44,724 bases of DNA from Chitinophagaceae bacterium (GCA_023957125.1 JAMLHL010000029.1:1-44724), one strand, 5' to 3'. Counted from the stretch's first letter, positions 9,430-17,525 are shown. Notes: a model not told the origin generated them from the sequence alone. Made by a program: numbers and translations.

Positions 9430-11664
9430 ATGATGATTATGCGCTTTTTTTTGCTTCTTTTTTCGGTATTTGCTATTAGTTCCTGTTCAATGAATCATTA
9501 TTTAATCAAAAATGGACAAAGCAAGTATAAGATATTTGTCTCAAAAAACGCTATCGCGTCTGAGAAATATGCAGCCGAAGAACTACAGAAATATCTCTAT
9601 GAAATCAGTGGGTGCAAGCTGAGGATTGTTCATCAATCTGAAGGAAAGGACAGAATAATTTATGTCGGTTTCAAAGGCGCTCCTGCTTCAGTTATGAGAG
9701 ACATTAAACCTGAAAACTTCGGGAGTGACGAGTACATTATTTCTTCTGAAGGGAAAGACCTGTTGATTGCCGGAGGTGAAACCCGCGGAACCTTGTATGG
9801 AGTTGTGGGCTATCTGTCAGACCATTTAGGCTGCAGATGGTATACAAAAGATGTTTCTAAAATTCCAATACAAAAATCAATTTCATTTCCAAAAATTAAA
9901 GACCATCAAAAGCCTGCGTTTGAATATCGGGATATGGATTGGCCTGAGTCAAGAGATACTCTATGGTCTGTCCATAACAGAATCAACGGTACGAAAGTGA
10001 GTAATAAGCTGGGCGGCTCATATATTACTTATCCCTTTGTGCATACCTACTACCAATTGGTTCCACCTGAAAAATATTTCAGTTCGCATCCCCAATATTT
10101 TTCCCTTGTTAACGGAAAACGTGTCGGGAAGGATGCCCAACTTTGTATTACCAATCCTGAAGTGGTTAAAGTGGCTACCCAGACTGTTTTTGACTGGATT
10201 CAGACCTACCCGGAAGCAAATGTGTATTCAATAGACCCGAATGATGGGAAGGGTTATTGTGAATGCGAGAGATGCGTAGCAATGGATGAAAAATACGGAA
10301 GCCGTGCCGGCACTTTACTCTATTTTGTAAACCAGATTGCGGAAGCCGTTGCAAAAAAACATCCTCATAAGATGCTTCAAACACTGGCTTATGCCTACAC
10401 GGTGGATCCTCCAAAAGATATTCTTCCGGCTGAAAATGTCATGATCAGACTTTGTCACTATGAATATTGTTCATCTCATCCGATTGAAGACTGCCAGGCG
10501 AATGAACCATTTTATAAAATTGTGAATCAATGGAAAGAGCTTGCGCCAGGCAGGTTAACGGTATGGGATTATTTTAACAATTTCAGGAATTTAATGATGC
10601 CTTTTCCCGATTTAAATGTGTTTTCTCCTGATATAAAATTTTATGTGAACAATGGTGTGAAGGGATTGTTTTGTGAAGGTAACCCTTATTGGGGTGGTGA
10701 ATTTGCAGAATTGCGGTCCTGGGTTTTAGCCCAGTTAATGTGGAATCCCGAAAAGGACGGGCAGACTTTAATCAATGAATTTGTGGATGGGGTATATGGT
10801 GCTGCAGCGTCCTATATTTCCGAGTATATCCGATTACTTCATGGTCAGGTTATGCCTGATATGCATTTAAATATTTTTGCCCAGCCATGGGATGTAAATT
10901 ATCTTAAACCAGACTTTATAAAAAAGACTGATAGCTTGTTTGCCCAAGCGAGTATGCAGGTTAAGGGAAACAAAGAATGGTCTGAAGAGGTAGAATGGGC
11001 TTACTTGCCTGTTTTATGGGTGAAGCTCCATAATTTTTCCGATGGTGGTGCTGATCTGATAAAAAGAGAAGAAGTATCCGAAGCGGTAACAAGGTTTAGG
11101 AATGAGGCAAAACAACGTAAAATAGAACAACTGGTGGGGAATTTGAGGCTTAATAGAGAAACTACTGAGGGATTCATTGATGAGGTACAAACTGTTTTGA
11201 AAACAGAGTTTTATACAGATTGGCAGATTATAGGTCCTTTTGAAAACAAAGATTATAAAGGACTGATTACTGTTTTTCCTCCTGAAATTGAGATCAACCA
11301 GGAGAAGGTTTATCGGGGTGCGGATGAAAAAGAAGTATCCTGGAAAAATTATAGTGACTCTTCCAATGGTTTTGTCAATTTTAACAATGTTTTTGATTGT
11401 ACTCCTGCAGTGGCGTATGCTTATAAAGTTATTGAATCATCTGAAAATTCAATACAAAAATTTACGGTTGGAAATACTATGAATGGAATCAAAATTTGGA
11501 TAAACGGCAACCTTGTTTTTCAACGACTGCCTAGGGAAGATCGTGTTCCAAATCGGTTTTATTTTGATACTCGTTTGCAAAAGGGTGAGAACAAGGTGTT
11601 AATTAAGGTTGATTGGCGTGGTAAGCGTAGGTGGGGATTTCATTTTGGTAAAGTAAATGAATAA
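9430..11664 (+). CDS. DUF4838-domain lipoprotein, putative glycan-active enzyme
   Basis: Exported lipoprotein of about 745 residues. ATGs at 9430, 9433 and 9439 all place a short hydrophobic signal before the lipobox AISSC; an upstream TTG at 9409 is less likely. Residues ~30-150 resemble the N-terminal alpha/beta domain shared by GH20, GH67 and related enzymes (SEKYAAEELQKYLYEISGCKLRI, GGETRGTLYGVVGYLSDHLGCRWY). The middle is the DUF4838 barrel-like region (VYSIDPNDGKGYCECERC, NGVKGLFCEGNPYWGGEFAELRSWVLAQLMWNP). The C-terminus (from ~residue 590) looks like a beta-sandwich (DWQIIGPF, VNFNNVF, KGENKVLIKVDWRGKRRWGFHFG), possibly carbohydrate-binding. No experimentally known activity can be assigned; its place between GH20 and GH109-like genes suggests action on the same glycan. 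It follows the GH20 remnant by 29 bp. Confidence 0.8.
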   Translation: MMIMRFFLLLFSVFAISSCSMNHYLIKNGQSKYKIFVSKNAIASEKYAAEELQKYLYEISGCKLRIVHQSEGKDRIIYVGFKGAPASVMRDIKPENFGSDEYIISSEGKDLLIAGGETRGTLYGVVGYLSDHLGCRWYTKDVSKIPIQKSISFPKIKDHQKPAFEYRDMDWPESRDTLWSVHNRINGTKVSNKLGGSYITYPFVHTYYQLVPPEKYFSSHPQYFSLVNGKRVGKDAQLCITNPEVVKVATQTVFDWIQTYPEANVYSIDPNDGKGYCECERCVAMDEKYGSRAGTLLYFVNQIAEAVAKKHPHKMLQTLAYAYTVDPPKDILPAENVMIRLCHYEYCSSHPIEDCQANEPFYKIVNQWKELAPGRLTVWDYFNNFRNLMMPFPDLNVFSPDIKFYVNNGVKGLFCEGNPYWGGEFAELRSWVLAQLMWNPEKDGQTLINEFVDGVYGAAASYISEYIRLLHGQVMPDMHLNIFAQPWDVNYLKPDFIKKTDSLFAQASMQVKGNKEWSEEVEWAYLPVLWVKLHNFSDGGADLIKREEVSEAVTRFRNEAKQRKIEQLVGNLRLNRETTEGFIDEVQTVLKTEFYTDWQIIGPFENKDYKGLITVFPPEIEINQEKVYRGADEKEVSWKNYSDSSNGFVNFNNVFDCTPAVAYAYKVIESSENSIQKFTVGNTMNGIKIWINGNLVFQRLPREDRVPNRFYFDTRLQKGENKVLIKVDWRGKRRWGFHFGKVNE

Positions 11665-11741
11665 GGTGAATACCTATTATGTCAAAATAGACAAAGAGAA
11701 GTATTGGTTGACGTATTATTTAAGATTTTAATAAATTTAGA

Positions 11742-13172
11742 ATGAAAAGTAGAAGGGATTTTTTCAAACTCGCTGGTATTTCTGGGATGAGTGCCATGGG
11801 TTTATTCAGCTTGAAAGGAAGGGGATTGGAGTCGGTTAATTATAAATCTGACCGGATTAAAGGTGAGTTTTCGAAACCGAATTTTCAACGGTTTAATATG
11901 TCGGGCTATGCAGCACCTCCCATAAATAAAGTCAGAATTGGTTTTATCGGGACCGGAGGCCGGGGAACAGATTTAGTGTTTAGAATAAGCTATATTGATG
12001 GAATAGAAATAAAGGCACTATGTGATTTGTTACCGGAACGCGCCAAAGCAGCAAAAGAAAAAATAAAATTGTCTGGGTACTCCCCAGATATTTACGCTGG
12101 TGACGAAGAGGTATGGATGAAAATGTGCAGGCGTGAAGACATTGATTTAATCTATATAGCTACGCCGTGGCCTTTACACACCCCAATGGCGGTCTTTGCG
12201 ATGCAACATGGAAAACATGTAGCTACAGAAGTTCCTGCAGCTACAACTGTTGAGGATTCCTGGAGACTGGTAGAGGCTTCTGAAAAAAGCAAAAAGCATT
12301 GTATTATGCTTGAAAATACCTGTTATGATTCTTTTGAGTTGTTAACCCTGAATCTGGCTCGAAATGGTTTTTTTGGAGAAATAGTGCATGGTGAAGGTGC
12401 ATACATTCATCAGATTGGCGAAAGGCTGTTTCATAGAGGGAATAGAAATGAGAGATGGCGTTTGAAACAAAACATTGGTAGAAACGGTAATTTATACCCG
12501 ACTCATGGACTCGGACCACTTGCCCAGATTATGAAAATCAATCGGGGAAATAAAATGGATTATTTGGTTTCCACCTCTACGAAAGATTTTATGATGAATG
12601 ATATTGCTAAAAAACTGGCAAATTCCGATGAGTATTACAAACAATATGTAGATGTTCCGTATAGAGGTAACATGAATACTACTACTATTGCTACAACAGC
12701 AGGTCAAACTATAATGCTTCAGCATGATATTACCTCTCCCAGGCCTTTTTCACATATTCATCAGGTTAGCGGTACAAAAGCTTTTGCCCAGCATTATCCT
12801 CTGCCCGCCCGCATAGCTATTGGTCATGGTGGTTTTATTTCTGAGGATAAATTTAAGAAAATTGAAGAGCAATATAATCCACCAATTATTCGCCAGATGT
12901 GGGATATTGCTTTGAAAATTGGCGGACATGGAGGTATTGATTTTTTACTGAACTGGAGACTGATAGACTGCTTAAGAAATGGATTGCCTGTTGATATGGA
13001 TGTTTATGATGCTGCTTCCTGGAGTGTTATTGGGCCTTTAAGTGAATGGTCTGTTGCTAATCGGTCTGCCCCTATCGACATTCCGGACTTTACAAATGCA
13101 AATTGGAAAACAAATTTACCCCATGATATTTCTCTGATAGACGGAGGGACAACAGGGGTCAAAGCGTGGTGA
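11742..13172 (+). CDS. GH109-like NAD-dependent glycosidase (Gfo/Idh/MocA fold), Tat-exported
   Basis: Predicted alpha-N-acetylgalactosaminidase-type enzyme working by transient NAD oxidation, or a close relative. Residues 1-30 are a twin-arginine signal (SRRDFFKLAG), so it should be exported folded with its cofactor. The Rossmann motif GFIGTGGRG is at 67-75. Family GH109 features as I remember them are present: EVPAATTVEDSW, MLENTCYDSFELLTLNLARNGFFGEIVHGEGAYIHQ, and NGNLYPTHGLGPLAQIMKINRGN with H255 as the likely active-site histidine. The length of 476 residues fits GH109. It sits 77 bp after the DUF4838 gene and 27 bp before the NagA-like gene. A plain sugar dehydrogenase is the alternative, but the YPTHGLGP context favours GH109. 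Confidence 0.85.
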   Translation: MKSRRDFFKLAGISGMSAMGLFSLKGRGLESVNYKSDRIKGEFSKPNFQRFNMSGYAAPPINKVRIGFIGTGGRGTDLVFRISYIDGIEIKALCDLLPERAKAAKEKIKLSGYSPDIYAGDEEVWMKMCRREDIDLIYIATPWPLHTPMAVFAMQHGKHVATEVPAATTVEDSWRLVEASEKSKKHCIMLENTCYDSFELLTLNLARNGFFGEIVHGEGAYIHQIGERLFHRGNRNERWRLKQNIGRNGNLYPTHGLGPLAQIMKINRGNKMDYLVSTSTKDFMMNDIAKKLANSDEYYKQYVDVPYRGNMNTTTIATTAGQTIMLQHDITSPRPFSHIHQVSGTKAFAQHYPLPARIAIGHGGFISEDKFKKIEEQYNPPIIRQMWDIALKIGGHGGIDFLLNWRLIDCLRNGLPVDMDVYDAASWSVIGPLSEWSVANRSAPIDIPDFTNANWKTNLPHDISLIDGGTTGVKAW

Positions 13173-13199
13173 AGGAAGTTATTTAAATGAAAGTATTTT

Positions 13200-14432
13200 A
13201 TGAGTACAAGCAAATTAATTATACTAAAGATAATTATTTTTACCATACTGTTGTCTCTTGAAAAAAATACGAATGGGCAACAGATAATTGAAGGGATCCA
13301 TTATGAAACCGGACATCCGGTTCGGATAATCGTAAATAATGGAATAATTGAAAATGTCATCGCTTTGGATAACGCCGTAAGTGATCGCCTGGTATACATT
13401 GCACCTGGTTTTTTTGACAATCAGGTGAATGGGTTTACCGGAATATCCTCTTCCTTCGGAGAGGTGTATCTCACGTATGAAGGAATTGAAGAATCCACGG
13501 CAGAACTATGGAAGGAGGGTGTTACGACTTATCTTCCAACTTTGACCACCAACAGCATTGAGGTGTTAACCCGTAACTTCAAATTACTTTCTAAGGCTTT
13601 AAATGATAAAAAGCTATTGGGCTCTATCCCCGGTTTTCATTTAGAAGGACCATATATTAGTTCTGAAGAAGGGTATCGTGGTTCTCATCCTACACAATTT
13701 ATAAAACCACCTGATTGGGAAGAGTTTTTGAAACTTTATAAAGCTTCCGGTGATCGTATTTTTCAGATAACCATGGCTCCCGAAACTGAAGGAGCTTTGG
13801 ACTTTATCTCAAATTGCAGTAGGAAAGGGATTGTAGTAGCGTTAGGTCATCACAATGCGGATATGAGGATAGTGTCTGCTGCTATTGATCGGGGTGCGAA
13901 AATTGCTACACATCTTGGCAATGGGGCAGCTAATATGTTGAATCGTCATAATAATCCTTTATGGCCTCAACTTGCAGATGACAGGTTGAATATTAGTATT
14001 ATCTGCGACAGTTTCCATTTGCTTCCTGAGGAAATTCGTGTGTTTTATAAAGTGAAAGGGGCTGAAAAAACTATAATCACGTCTGATGTGACACAGTATG
14101 CCACACTTGGTCCTGGTATTTATAAAACATCAACCGGCGAAGAACTTGAGCTAACTACAAATAGAATGTTGCGCTATCCCGCACAAGATGTACTGTATGG
14201 TTCTGTATCTTCAATATCAAAGGGTGTTGGTTATGTAATGCGGGTCACTGGCTGTACGTTGGGCGAGGCTTTCCGAATGGCGAGTAGCAACCCGGCACGG
14301 TTGTATAATCTTAATGATCGAGGAGTTTTAGAGCCTGGGAAACGTGCAGATATCATACTGTTTACAATAAAAGACTATCAGTTAGATATTGAAAAGACCT
14401 GGGTTCAGGGAAAATTAGTGTATGAGAAATAG
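13200..14432 (+). CDS. NagA-like N-acetylhexosamine deacetylase with signal peptide
   Basis: Amidohydrolase related to N-acetylglucosamine-6-phosphate deacetylase. It carries the NagA subgroup signatures: PGFFDNQVNG (QxN at 75-77 instead of HxH), HLEGPYIS with E149, GHHNA with H217, THLGNGA with H238, and the catalytic aspartate D296 in IITSDVTQYA. The C-terminal SSNPARLYNLNDRGVLEPGKRADIILF is also typical. Unlike cytoplasmic NagA, the first 28 residues look like a cleavable signal peptide (SKLIILKIIIFTILLSLEKNTNGQQ), so it probably acts in the periplasm, where a 6-phosphate substrate is not expected. It may deacetylate a free or polymer-bound HexNAc. The length of 410 residues is near that of NagA (~380) plus a signal. 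It is the last gene of PUL 1. Confidence 0.85.
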   Translation: MSTSKLIILKIIIFTILLSLEKNTNGQQIIEGIHYETGHPVRIIVNNGIIENVIALDNAVSDRLVYIAPGFFDNQVNGFTGISSSFGEVYLTYEGIEESTAELWKEGVTTYLPTLTTNSIEVLTRNFKLLSKALNDKKLLGSIPGFHLEGPYISSEEGYRGSHPTQFIKPPDWEEFLKLYKASGDRIFQITMAPETEGALDFISNCSRKGIVVALGHHNADMRIVSAAIDRGAKIATHLGNGAANMLNRHNNPLWPQLADDRLNISIICDSFHLLPEEIRVFYKVKGAEKTIITSDVTQYATLGPGIYKTSTGEELELTTNRMLRYPAQDVLYGSVSSISKGVGYVMRVTGCTLGEAFRMASSNPARLYNLNDRGVLEPGKRADIILFTIKDYQLDIEKTWVQGKLVYEK

Positions 14433-14682
14433 GGATGATTAGTGCTGCTAAGTAAAATTTGCATTAGGGTTACGTTATAAAAGCCGAACATAGTTAACCG
14501 GATTATTATTCTGTTTTTTGGAAATATTGTTATAGGACTTGTCGAGATATTTCGATTCGTGGGTGTTCCCTTAAGAATGCTTTCAACGTACTAAACATAT
14601 TTTCAAACGCAATACTAATTAACCTTTATTGCATTTTATGAGTAGGTTTTTAAATTCTTAATTACGACTGAAATTATATTAA
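14433..14682. other. Intergenic stretch after PUL 1, no feature recognised
   Basis: AT-rich sequence with no convincing ORF, terminator or TAnnTTTG promoter. It separates the last PUL 1 gene from an orphan ORF and may contain degraded coding sequence, but I could not match it to any family. Confidence 0.4.
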
Positions 14683-15150
14683 ATGAGAAAATTAATTTTA
14701 ATCAATATAGCTGAATTTCTTTGTTTTTTGATAGAAGATTCCCTGAGAATTCACAAAGAAAAGTTAGTCAGGTTGTACGGCATGAAAACAGACTTTAAAA
14801 AAATCTTTCAGGAGATTGTTGTCATATTAAATTCGCGCTATATTTCAAACGATTCATTTACCGATATTGATAATCTTGCTCAGCAATATTTAACAGAGTA
14901 TAGAAACAGGAAAAATAAATCGACCGATGATGTTCAGTCAGGCTATACTACTTTCATTTCACCGTTATTCGAAGCATTTATGTCAGGTTGTCTTCGAAGA
15001 GTTTCAACCCTGACTATATTGTTCGGTCTCCCGACTCCGAATTTCTATGTTCTTCCGTGGACTCTGTTTCGGCAGGCGAAAGAAGATGATAACTTTAGGA
15101 TGTATATCCCGCTTTTGCTCTCCGGAAAGTGCTATTCCGTTATTTCCTAA
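14683..15150 (+). CDS. Hypothetical protein, 155 residues, unrecognised
   Basis: I do not recognise this protein. It starts MRKLILINIAEFLCFLIEDSL, with an alternative ATG at 14782 (MKTDFKKIFQEIVVIL). The part up to residue ~90 is charged and probably helical; the last 60 residues are more hydrophobic (RRVSTLTILFGLPTPNFYVLPW). There is no signal peptide, zinc site or known motif. It stands alone between PUL 1 and a toxin-antitoxin pair, in a patch with a pseudogene, so it could itself be a fragment or a chance ORF. Confidence 0.35.
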   Translation: MRKLILINIAEFLCFLIEDSLRIHKEKLVRLYGMKTDFKKIFQEIVVILNSRYISNDSFTDIDNLAQQYLTEYRNRKNKSTDDVQSGYTTFISPLFEAFMSGCLRRVSTLTILFGLPTPNFYVLPWTLFRQAKEDDNFRMYIPLLLSGKCYSVIS

Positions 15151-15254
15151 GTGCTGATAGTTTTATTACTATTAGATGCTGAGGATAGTTTTGGCTGTTG
15201 TACCCGCCTGCAGCAGCGCCGCCTGGCAATGCACGGGCAGACACCGGGGAAACC

Positions 15255-15539
15255 CTATGGCTCTCTGTGCGTGGAGTAAACCGCGATGATAGTAACGAGC
15301 CCTTGTTCTTCATTAATATGATAATGTACCAGATAAGGAAACTTTTTTACCTGTGTACACCGAATATTATTATAACGCACAGTTGCAAAGAAAGGGTTAC
15401 GTTTAATGGCGGCAAAGGAAACCTGTACTTGTTGGGTAAACCGTTTGCCCAATCCCGGCTGCAGTTGATTGTGATAATCTACGGTTTGTTCAATATCATC
15501 AATGGCAAGGGGAGAGAAAACAACGCCAAGTTTTTTCAT
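15255..15539 (-). CDS. RelE/ParE-family toxin of a type II toxin-antitoxin pair
   Basis: A 94-residue protein of the ParE/RelE fold. Recognisable pieces are FSPLAIDDIEQTVDYHNQLQPGLGKRFTQQV (the N-terminal helical hairpin of ParE-like toxins), the central RNPFFATVRYNNIRCTQVKKFPYLVHYHI and the C-terminal VTIIAVYSTHREP. These are the usual ParE positions for the core strands and the terminal His-Arg. Members either block gyrase or cleave ribosome-bound mRNA; the sequence does not tell which. It overlaps the upstream antitoxin gene by 4 bp (ATGA), so the two are translationally coupled with the antitoxin first. Confidence 0.88.
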   Translation of the reverse strand: MKKLGVVFSPLAIDDIEQTVDYHNQLQPGLGKRFTQQVQVSFAAIKRNPFFATVRYNNIRCTQVKKFPYLVHYHINEEQGLVTIIAVYSTHREP

Positions 15540-15754
15540 TTAGCCAATCGCTTTATTTTCCTGGAAGCATCATCCCAGCCAATCGCTTTGGAGGAATTTT
15601 TCTGTAGGTCTTTAAGCCGTTTGCGTACTTCTTTTTTCTGCCATTCCGGGATGGGTGGTTCCTCCAGAAGCTCCACGGCATTCAGTTTTTGCAGGTCTTT
15701 AATCACATCAGCGGCATGATCTTTTTTAATACGGATATATAATGTATTGTCCAT
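15536..15754 (-). CDS. Antitoxin of the RelE/ParE-type pair
   Basis: A 72-residue partner encoded directly before the toxin. It begins MDNTLYIRIKKDHAADVIKDLQKLNAVELLE, a short strand-helix domain, and continues with a charged helical tail (EWQKKEVRKRLKDLQKN) that would wrap the toxin. It has no obvious ribbon-helix-helix or XRE motif, which is common for small Bacteroidota antitoxins. A TATATTTG element on the - strand (15877-15884) lies about 120 bp upstream and could be the -7 box; no good TTG was found at 19 nt. The call depends on gene order and size as much as on sequence. Confidence 0.8.
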   Translation of the reverse strand: MDNTLYIRIKKDHAADVIKDLQKLNAVELLEEPPIPEWQKKEVRKRLKDLQKNSSKAIGWDDASRKIKRLAK

Positions 15755-16049
15755 AATTTTTTGGATTAAGAGATAAAAGTTCTTTAGTTTTAAACGCCGT
15801 ACTACCTTTTCTGTTTTTTCTTCAATAATTTTTTCCGGGTTTTTCTACCAGCCTATCCTTCTCTTTTATAAGACCTCAAATATAATATTTTAAGTTGAAA
15901 AGAAATCGTGTGTAGTAATGGTAATTCAGCAGTAATTTAATCTTCCGGCAGGTTTGGTAGCCCCGCAATGACGGTATCTTGTGTCCGGGCCAGACCTGCT
16001 GCCTTGTTTTTATTTGTCTTTCATACCTGTATTATTTTATCGGGTAATC
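15755..16049. other. AT-rich gap between antitoxin and ATPase remnant
   Basis: No credible gene. A possible - strand -7 element TATATTTG (15877-15884) may serve the toxin-antitoxin pair. The part near 15950-16049 is less AT-rich and could be additional eroded coding sequence of unknown origin. Confidence 0.35.
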
Positions 16050-16345
16050 CTATGCCACCCAATTACTTACAAAATCAGCCACTCCCACGGCTTCCGTGCT
16101 TTCTAGGCATCGGGAAATGTTCTGTTCCCGAATAAACCACAAATTTATGAGTTGCTCCGATGTCTTTGCAACCGTTGAAGAAACCTTCTTGTTGAAGAAA
16201 TATGGGGACCCATTAAAGGAATATCCCGTTCTACATAAGCGGATATGAAATCTCTGCGCCATGCCCAACTTTCTTCGTTGGTTTTTGCAAGATAGCTATC
16301 CGGGAATCCTCCCCGGAACGACAATTTTTCCGGATTAAATCCCAA
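16050..16345 (-). pseudogene. Remnant of a DUF4143-type AAA ATPase gene
   Basis: On the - strand one frame reads LSFRGGFPDSYLAKTNEESW followed by AWRRDFISAYVERDIPLMGP, the central signature of DUF4143 ATPases. A second frame from about 16205 leftward reads NGCKDIGATHKFVVYSGTEHFPMP, the usual C-terminal region of the same family (VVYPGxExFP). A third frame then gives EAVGVADFVSNWVA before the stop. The N-terminal AAA domain and about 100 residues in the middle are absent. So this is a gene with a large internal deletion and at least two frameshifts, not two small genes. DUF4143 ATPases are often mobile or accessory. Confidence 0.8.
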
Positions 16346-16426
16346 AGAGGTCTAAGCATTTTTAAATAATAAATTTCAAAATGCTGTAAATAGAAGTAAA
16401 TAATCCGCAAATTGAAAGTTTAAGTA

Positions 16427-17416
16427 TCAATATTCATTTGTATGACGTGTATTCCGCGAGATATTCCCGATGGTCCATTCAAGTCTTTTCTCGAAAGGAT
16501 GGAGCCGCACTTTACAATCCATTTTGATACAAATACTACAGGACGATTCAACACAGGCATCGGCATGTACAAACAGTTCCACTGATTCTCCAAATTCCTT
16601 TTTGATCAATTCGGAAAGCAGTTCCATCTCTTCATGCGCCTCCTTTACATTGAGATACCAGGGAACCGTAAGATGACAATCTATATGTAAAACGTGGCCG
16701 TATTTAATAATGCGCAGGTTGTGCAGATCAATCCAGTTTACGCGGCGATTGGCATTCAATACCTCCACCATTCTTTGTAAAAGCGCCCTGTCGGCTTCAT
16801 CCATGATCCCGGCAACCGAAGATCTTACAATCTTGTAGCCGGTATATAGTATAAATAAAGAAAGCCCGATGGCTGTCACACTGTCTATCCAATGCAACCC
16901 GGTAATACGTATCAACAATAATCCCCCGATAATGCCTATCGTGGACCAGGTATCGGTTTGCAGGTGTTTACCGCCCGCGATGAGCGCCAGGGAATTATTC
17001 TTTTTTCCGGTTCGCAAACAATAATAGCCGGTCACATAATTTATAATTGCGGTAACAGCGATCAGTACGATACCTATATCCAACTGCTTCAAAGGCTCCG
17101 GCCGGATCAAATGACGTATGGCTTCATATATAATAACCAATCCCGCGACCGTAATCAAGCTTCCTTCAACCGCTGCCGACAAAAATTCTGCTTTCCCATG
17201 ACCATATGGATGATTCGCATCCCTGGGTTGGGCGGCAATGTACAAAGCCCACAGACTTACCAATCCGGCAATAACGTTCACAACGCTTTCCAGTGCATCG
17301 GTCATCACAGCAATAGACCGGGTAACGTACCATGCTATGATTTTTATAATGAATAATACAACAGCTATTGCAGTTACTATTCGTTGTAAGTTCAGATTAG
17401 TGTGGGCAATACGCAA
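16427..17416 (-). CDS. Cation diffusion facilitator (CDF) transporter with Cys-rich tail
   Basis: Inner-membrane metal/proton antiporter of 329 residues, probably exporting a divalent metal such as Zn, Fe, Mn or Co. Six hydrophobic segments lie in residues ~12-195. Metal-site residues by comparison with YiiP: E43 and N47 in TM2 (DALESVVNV) and H151 and D155 in TM5 (GGKHLQTDTW); E/N replaces the D/D of YiiP, which may shift metal preference. HPYGHGKAEF (69-78) is the CDF signature after TM2. The cytoplasmic domain (~200-285) is the usual alpha/beta fold (VLHIDCHLTVPWYLNVKEAHE). The C-terminus adds CVESSCSICIKMDC, four cysteines that could bind metal. A -7 element lies 17 bp upstream. Confidence 0.92.
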   Translation of the reverse strand: MRIAHTNLNLQRIVTAIAVVLFIIKIIAWYVTRSIAVMTDALESVVNVIAGLVSLWALYIAAQPRDANHPYGHGKAEFLSAAVEGSLITVAGLVIIYEAIRHLIRPEPLKQLDIGIVLIAVTAIINYVTGYYCLRTGKKNNSLALIAGGKHLQTDTWSTIGIIGGLLLIRITGLHWIDSVTAIGLSLFILYTGYKIVRSSVAGIMDEADRALLQRMVEVLNANRRVNWIDLHNLRIIKYGHVLHIDCHLTVPWYLNVKEAHEEMELLSELIKKEFGESVELFVHADACVESSCSICIKMDCKVRLHPFEKRLEWTIGNISRNTRHTNEY

Positions 17417-17432
17417 TAAGGAAATTTTCCCG

Positions 17433-17440
17433 CAAAGATA
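17433..17440 (-). promoter_or_regulatory. -7 element (TATCTTTG) for the CDF gene
   Basis: On the - strand TATCTTTG matches the Bacteroidota TAnnTTTG box. Transcription would start near 17427, leaving a leader of about 11 nt before the ATG at 17416. No TTG is seen 19 nt upstream. It faces the acyl-CoA dehydrogenase promoter across about 30 bp. Confidence 0.5.
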
Positions 17441-17470
17441 TTTTATAAATAAATAAGGCTTACTGAACGA

Positions 17471-17502
17471 TTGTTAGTTTAATTCCGAATCGCTTATTTT
17501 TG
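17471..17502 (+). promoter_or_regulatory. Promoter of the acyl-CoA dehydrogenase gene
   Basis: TTG at 17471-17473 and TATTTTTG at 17495-17502, separated by 21 nt, resemble the Bacteroidota -33/-7 pair (usual spacing about 19-21). The start codon at 17526 would follow a leader of roughly 17 nt. Confidence 0.5.
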
Positions 17503-17525
17503 CTTTCGTTTAAACAGCCAGCAAT

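Noticed and set aside
15198..15719. Long + strand ORF of 173 residues
   Set aside because: It lies antisense over the toxin-antitoxin pair, which shows clear family similarity on the - strand; the + frame resembles nothing.
16050..16268. Small - strand gene of 72 residues
   Set aside because: Its frame covers part of the DUF4143 remnant, whose homology jumps between frames.
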